From: an uncultured Clostridium sp. | Lineage (GTDB): Bacteria > Bacillota > Clostridia > Lachnospirales > Lachnospiraceae | Direction: 5' to 3' | DNA: 9,351 nt | Assembly (NCBI GenBank): GCA_958442925.1 | Contig: CAUCIO010000084.1 | Location: forward strand, 1 to 9,351 | Shown here: positions 6,888 through 9,351 of the stretch, piece by piece | How positions within the stretch are numbered: position 1 is the first letter of the stretch | How the letters are laid out: every line of letters starts with the position of its first letter | Translations under genes and position numbers: made by a program | Notes under the pieces: generated by a model | Database searches by the model: none | The model's input: only the letters and a program-made list of their open reading frames with translations | What the model was told of the DNA's origin: nothing

Positions 6888-6911
6888 ATATCGTCAGATA
6901 CTATACTGCAA
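6883..6911 (-). promoter_or_regulatory. Candidate promoter of the subtilase operon
   Basis: On the minus strand TTGCAG (6906-6911), 17-bp spacer, TATTAT (6883-6888). The -35 matches only the TTG. The predicted start near 6876 leaves a leader of about 70 nt. The -10 lies on top of the -10 of the opposing promoter (6882-6887), so the two would compete for the same DNA. Confidence 0.5.
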
Positions 6912-6924
6912 AGGAGATGCTGCC

Positions 6925-7377
6925 ATGACTCTTTCAACCTTTCTTCCTGCAGCAGGGATTCTCCTGGCTGTTCTCCTCCTTATCCTGATTGTATTCAGGA
7001 AGAAACGTCTCCCTTATGAGGCAAAACCTCTTCTTACTAAGAGAGAATACGCTTTCTATCGGCTTTTGAAACGGGAAGCTGACGCCAGAAAACTTTTGAT
7101 CTGTCCCAAGGTAGGTCTCAAGGATTTGATGGAAGTGACGGATCAAAAACATTTTTTTCAATATTTCCGAAAAATCTCTCAAAAACATGTAGATTTTGTT
7201 GTCTGCGACAGAAATCTTCAGGTTCTGTTTGCCATTGAGCTGGATGACAGCAGCCATGACACCATAGATGCAAAAAAACGTGATCTGTTTAAGGATCAGG
7301 CTTTTAAAGCTGCCAAAATCCCATTAAAACGCATCCGCTATTTCAGCGAACAGGCTGTAAAGGATTTATTCCGCTGA
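6925..7377 (+). CDS. Membrane-anchored DUF2726 protein (possible PD-(D/E)XK-like fold)
   Basis: A 150-aa protein with one N-terminal membrane helix (about residues 5-24), a positive RKKR stop (25-28) that places the rest in the cytoplasm, then a DUF2726-like domain (about 36-150). Seen residues include Glu41 in TKREYAFY, Asp90 in HVDFVVCD, Glu105 and Asp107 in AIELDDSSH with His111, and KKRDLFKD (117-124). The D...ExD spacing on adjacent strands resembles restriction-endonuclease-like folds, and DUF2726 is generally regarded as nuclease-like, but the canonical ExK lysine is replaced by Asp, so activity is uncertain. ATG 6925 is chosen for AAGGAG (6911-6916) 8 nt upstream and for the promoter just before it. 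It is a single gene, convergent with the deacetylase gene 32 nt away. Confidence 0.8.
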   Translation: MTLSTFLPAAGILLAVLLLILIVFRKKRLPYEAKPLLTKREYAFYRLLKREADARKLLICPKVGLKDLMEVTDQKHFFQYFRKISQKHVDFVVCDRNLQVLFAIELDDSSHDTIDAKKRDLFKDQAFKAAKIPLKRIRYFSEQAVKDLFR

Positions 7378-7409
7378 CAGCGGCTTTCTGCTAACAGCGG
7401 CATCTTCCT

Positions 7410-8456
7410 TTACTTCGGCGGAAATTTATAATACAGTGTTCCCGGCGCAGCGCCTCCCCGGAAGCGTATGAGTTCGCTGACAGTTACCAGCTGAAATCCC
7501 TGTTCTGCAAGGGCTGGAATAAGACGTTCTGCAGCGTCTGCAGTAGGCTTATACAGCTCGTGCATCAATACAATATCGCCGTCCTTTACTTTTCCCAGTA
7601 CTGCCGCCACAGTCTGATCCGCATTTTTAGTGGCCCAGTCTCTCGTATCCACATTCCACAGAATAATCGGCTGATGAATATTTGCAAGCACAGTGGCATT
7701 GCTGCCGCCTCCCGGCAGACGCACCAGAGCCGGGGCTGTGCCTGTTACAGCGGCTACCGCCTGATTTGCCATCTCGATCTCTTTTCTGATATCTGCTGCC
7801 CCCAGCTTTTGAAGATATTTATGGCTGTAGCTGTGATTTCCAACCTCATGGCCGGATGTCTGCATTCTGCGCATCTCATCCTGGTAGGAGCCCACGCGGT
7901 TTCCCACTACAAAAAAGGTAGCTCTCCCATTATATTTCTCCATACAGTCCATGATCCTGTTCCCTACCGGAGCATAGGGGCCGTCGTCATAAGTGAGGGC
8001 AATCATCGGTTTGGACGGGTCAATCCACCGTCCTCCGCTCATAATACGGCCATCTTCTGCCTTCTCTTCTGCGCTTTCAGCCTGTCCCTCTGTACCGGAC
8101 GTCTGGGTTTCTGTGTCAGTCTGTCCTTCCGGCTGCGCCTGTTGGCTTTCCTTTACAGCCTCTTCTGTGGATTCTCCTGCTGCTGTCCCTCCTGCCGCTT
8201 CTGCCGCTTCTGCTTCCAGGCGCTTTCCCGGTCCCTCCGCCTGAGTTTCTTTCGCAGCCTCCGCTGACAGGGCCGCTCCATCAGATGCCGGACCAGCCGG
8301 GCCGTCTGCATAGGCTCTTATCCCGCCTGTAAATAAAAATCCCAGGCAGAGACCAAGCACCAGCCCCTTTCCAGCCTGCCGCTTTATCTGTTCTGCTCCG
8401 CGCCGTATCTGTGCTGTCAGATTCTGCATATCTCCTACACTCTTCAATATTCTCAT
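7410..8456 (-). CDS. Exported polysaccharide deacetylase (NodB domain)
   Basis: A 348-aa carbohydrate esterase family 4 protein, likely removing N-acetyl groups from cell-wall peptidoglycan. A hydrophobic segment (about 32-46) after a basic N-terminus, ending in AYA-DG (50/51), looks like a signal peptide with a long n-region, or a membrane anchor if uncleaved. Residues 51-136 are a low-complexity Ala/Glu/Gln/Gly/Thr linker. The NodB domain (about 145-335) has all motifs: TYDDGP (Asp157, Asp158), HSYSH (His208, His212), RLPGGGSN (246-253), DTRDW (270-274) and LMHEL (His299). RLPGGG in place of RPPYG is common in Firmicute deacetylases. ATG 8456 has an AAGGGGG-like site about 9 nt upstream; ATG 8429 is a less likely alternative. 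It is a single gene with its own promoter. The exact substrate is not determinable here. Confidence 0.92.
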   Translation of the reverse strand: MRILKSVGDMQNLTAQIRRGAEQIKRQAGKGLVLGLCLGFLFTGGIRAYADGPAGPASDGAALSAEAAKETQAEGPGKRLEAEAAEAAGGTAAGESTEEAVKESQQAQPEGQTDTETQTSGTEGQAESAEEKAEDGRIMSGGRWIDPSKPMIALTYDDGPYAPVGNRIMDCMEKYNGRATFFVVGNRVGSYQDEMRRMQTSGHEVGNHSYSHKYLQKLGAADIRKEIEMANQAVAAVTGTAPALVRLPGGGSNATVLANIHQPIILWNVDTRDWATKNADQTVAAVLGKVKDGDIVLMHELYKPTADAAERLIPALAEQGFQLVTVSELIRFRGGAAPGTLYYKFPPK

Positions 8457-8522
8457 AATATTCTGCCCCCTTCTTTCATCTGCCTGACTGTGAACTGCTC
8501 ATTGTCCTAATCCAATATCTTC

Positions 8523-8551
8523 ATTATACCTGCTTCCCATGCAGAATACAA
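8523..8551 (-). promoter_or_regulatory. Predicted promoter of the deacetylase gene
   Basis: On the minus strand TTGTAT (8546-8551), 17-bp spacer, perfect TATAAT (8523-8528). Predicted start near 8516, leader about 60 nt. The -35 is weak (only TTG conserved), so strength may depend on an activator. Confidence 0.6.
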
Positions 8552-8583
8552 TTAAGTTTTCCTGACGATTTTTTACATTTAGA

Positions 8584-8614
8584 GCATATGTTCAAAATAG
8601 TAATTGACATATGC
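8584..8614. promoter_or_regulatory. Inverted repeat around the -35 of the DUF134-NifX gene
   Basis: GCATATGT (8584-8591) and ACATATGC (8607-8614) are exact 8-bp inverted repeats separated by 15 bp, with centres 23 bp apart (about two helical turns). The right arm overlaps the -35 hexamer (8604-8609). Each arm contains the palindrome CATATG, so each could itself bind a dimer. The geometry suits a repressor operator, possibly autoregulation by the DUF134 domain encoded just downstream; that link is inference. Confidence 0.55.
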
Positions 8615-8632
8615 CCTTTATAGTCTTATACT
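8604..8632 (+). promoter_or_regulatory. Predicted sigma-A promoter of the DUF134-NifX gene
   Basis: TTGACA (8604-8609), 17-bp spacer, TATACT (8627-8632). Predicted start near 8639, leader about 40 nt to ATG 8680, with AGGAG (8668-8672) 7 nt before the ATG. The -35 is shared with the right arm of the CATATG inverted repeat. Confidence 0.82.
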
Positions 8633-8679
8633 GAACCTAGAGCTGCTGCTGCAATATTTTTAACCCCAGGAGAATTGTT

Positions 8680-9351
8680 ATGCCAAGACCAATGAAATGC
8701 AGGCGCGTATGCCATTTTCCTCCCTCGCTGGAGTTTTTTCCAGTTCAGGAAGGAACGCCAAAAGCGCCTGTTATCCTCTCTGTAGATGAATACGAAACCA
8801 TCCGTCTTATGGATCTGGAGTGCCTGTCCCAGCAGGAGTGCAGCCAGTGGATGGAGGTCGCCAGAACCACCGTTCAAAGGATCTATGAAAGCGCCAGAAA
8901 AAAACTAGCTCTCGCCCTGGCAGAGGGGCGGCCTCTGAAAATTGCAGGGGGAGATTACCGTCTGTGCGACGGCCGGGAAAGCTGCGGACACGACAGCTGT
9001 TTTAAACGCATTTACCATCAGAAATATGAAAAGAAGAAAGGAGCAGATACTATGAGAATTGCAGTTACATATGAAAACGGACAGATTTTTCAGCATTTTG
9101 GCCACACAGAGCAGTTTAAAATTTATGATACTGAGGAAGGCTCTGTCACAAAGTCTGAGATCGTAGATACAAATGGAAGCGGCCACGGCGCTTTAGCCGG
9201 AATTCTCCACGCCCTGAACGCTGACGTCCTGATCTGCGGCGGAATCGGCCAGGGCGCGAAAGATGCACTGGAGGCAGCAGGCATCCAGCTGTACGGAGGC
9301 GTATCCGGAAGCGCAGACGAAGCCGTTTCTTCTTTTTTAAAGGGAACTCTC
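8680..9351 (+). CDS. DUF134 / NifX-like fusion protein (cut by window edge)
   Basis: 224 codons are visible without a stop. Residues 1 to about 95 form a DUF134 (UPF0251) domain: MPRPMKCRRVC, VDEYETIRLMDLE, and a helix-turn-helix around QQECSQWMEVARTTVQRIYESARKKL, then LKIAGGDYRLC. Cysteines at 7, 11, 96, 102 and 107 could bind metal. From Met125 a second domain begins with MRIAVTYENGQIFQHFGHTEQF and continues through NGSGHGALAG and ICGGIGQGA, typical of the dinitrogenase iron-molybdenum cofactor biosynthesis (NifX/NifB C-terminal) fold. No nif gene is nearby, so a role in nitrogen fixation is not implied; orphan members are common in anaerobes and probably handle Fe-S or metal clusters. A combined sensor-regulator role is inference. 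A good internal ribosome binding site precedes Met125. The C-terminus is missing. Confidence 0.88.
   Translation, partial: MPRPMKCRRVCHFPPSLEFFPVQEGTPKAPVILSVDEYETIRLMDLECLSQQECSQWMEVARTTVQRIYESARKKLALALAEGRPLKIAGGDYRLCDGRESCGHDSCFKRIYHQKYEKKKGADTMRIAVTYENGQIFQHFGHTEQFKIYDTEEGSVTKSEIVDTNGSGHGALAGILHALNADVLICGGIGQGAKDALEAAGIQLYGGVSGSADEAVSSFLKGTL
9037..9054 (+). promoter_or_regulatory. Internal ribosome binding site and possible second start
   Basis: AAAGGAG (9037-9043) lies 8 nt before an in-frame ATG (9052-9054) that opens the NifX-like domain exactly where free-standing family members begin (MRIAVTY). A separate short NifX-like protein could be made from the same mRNA. The site also encodes KKGA in the linker, so chance in an A/G-rich linker cannot be excluded. 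Confidence 0.5.

Noticed and set aside
7371..7400. Possible terminator between the DUF2726 and deacetylase genes (CCGC-TGACA-GCGG, plus a nearby CAGCGGC copy)
   Set aside because: The stem is only 4 bp with no proper T-run on either strand; too weak to call, though some terminator would be expected between these convergent genes.
7560..8267. 235-codon plus-strand open frame opposite the deacetylase gene
   Set aside because: It is antisense to a complete NodB-family gene with all motifs; the Ser/Cys/Arg/Leu-rich product and lack of a ribosome binding site mark it as a shadow.
8626..9186. Minus-strand open frames opposite the DUF134-NifX gene
   Set aside because: The plus-strand frame carries recognisable domains, a promoter and a ribosome binding site; the antisense frames have none.
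8680..9351. Nitrogen-fixation gene cluster
   Set aside because: Only a NifX-like fold is present and no nifHDKEN or nifB radical-SAM domain is visible; orphan members of this fold are widespread in non-fixing anaerobes.

Overview
The window looks like chromosomal core DNA of a low-to-mid GC Firmicute, most likely a Lachnospiraceae or related Clostridia species. The reasons are the recA-recX-rny order, a Gram-positive type SOS box, AAGGAG-like ribosome binding sites, near-consensus sigma-A promoters with 17-bp spacers, and a DUF134/NifX-like protein of a kind familiar in gut Clostridia. I see no rRNA, tRNA, CRISPR array, insertion sequence, prophage gene or conjugation gene. The organism assignment is inference from protein character, not from a search.

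Layout. 1-1460 and on to 2542, minus strand: recA, then recX (1-nt TAATG overlap), then the N-terminal half of rny (RNase Y), which has its own promoter and runs off the left edge. 2543-2993 is a divergent regulatory region. It holds the recA promoter with a LexA box just downstream of the -10, two short direct-repeat pairs, and a perfect TTGACA-17-TATAAT promoter for the next operon. 2994-5024, plus strand: ktrB/trkH and ktrA/trkA, the membrane and regulatory halves of a Ktr/Trk potassium transporter. A strong hairpin terminator at 5035-5085 serves both this operon and the convergent one. 5084-6806, minus strand: an AprX-like subtilase without a propeptide, followed after 13 nt by a metallo-beta-lactamase-fold hydrolase of the COG1237 type. 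6925-7377, plus strand: a membrane-anchored DUF2726 protein, divergent from the subtilase; the two predicted promoters overlap on one A/T box. 7410-8456, minus strand: an exported NodB-family polysaccharide deacetylase with an Ala/Glu/Gln-rich linker. 8680-9351, plus strand: a DUF134 DNA-binding domain fused in frame to a NifX-like FeMo-cofactor-binding-fold domain, cut by the right edge.

How the genes relate. recA and recX are the recombinase and its modulator under SOS control. ktrB and ktrA form one complex. The subtilase and the metallo-hydrolase are probably co-transcribed, but nothing in the sequence shows a shared pathway. The remaining genes look like independent transcription units with individual promoters.

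I found no convincing new multi-gene system. The points most worth a second look are the DUF134-NifX fusion with a well-placed internal ribosome binding site at the domain boundary, the paired CATATG inverted repeats around that gene's -35, and the overlapping face-to-face promoters between the subtilase and the DUF2726 gene.
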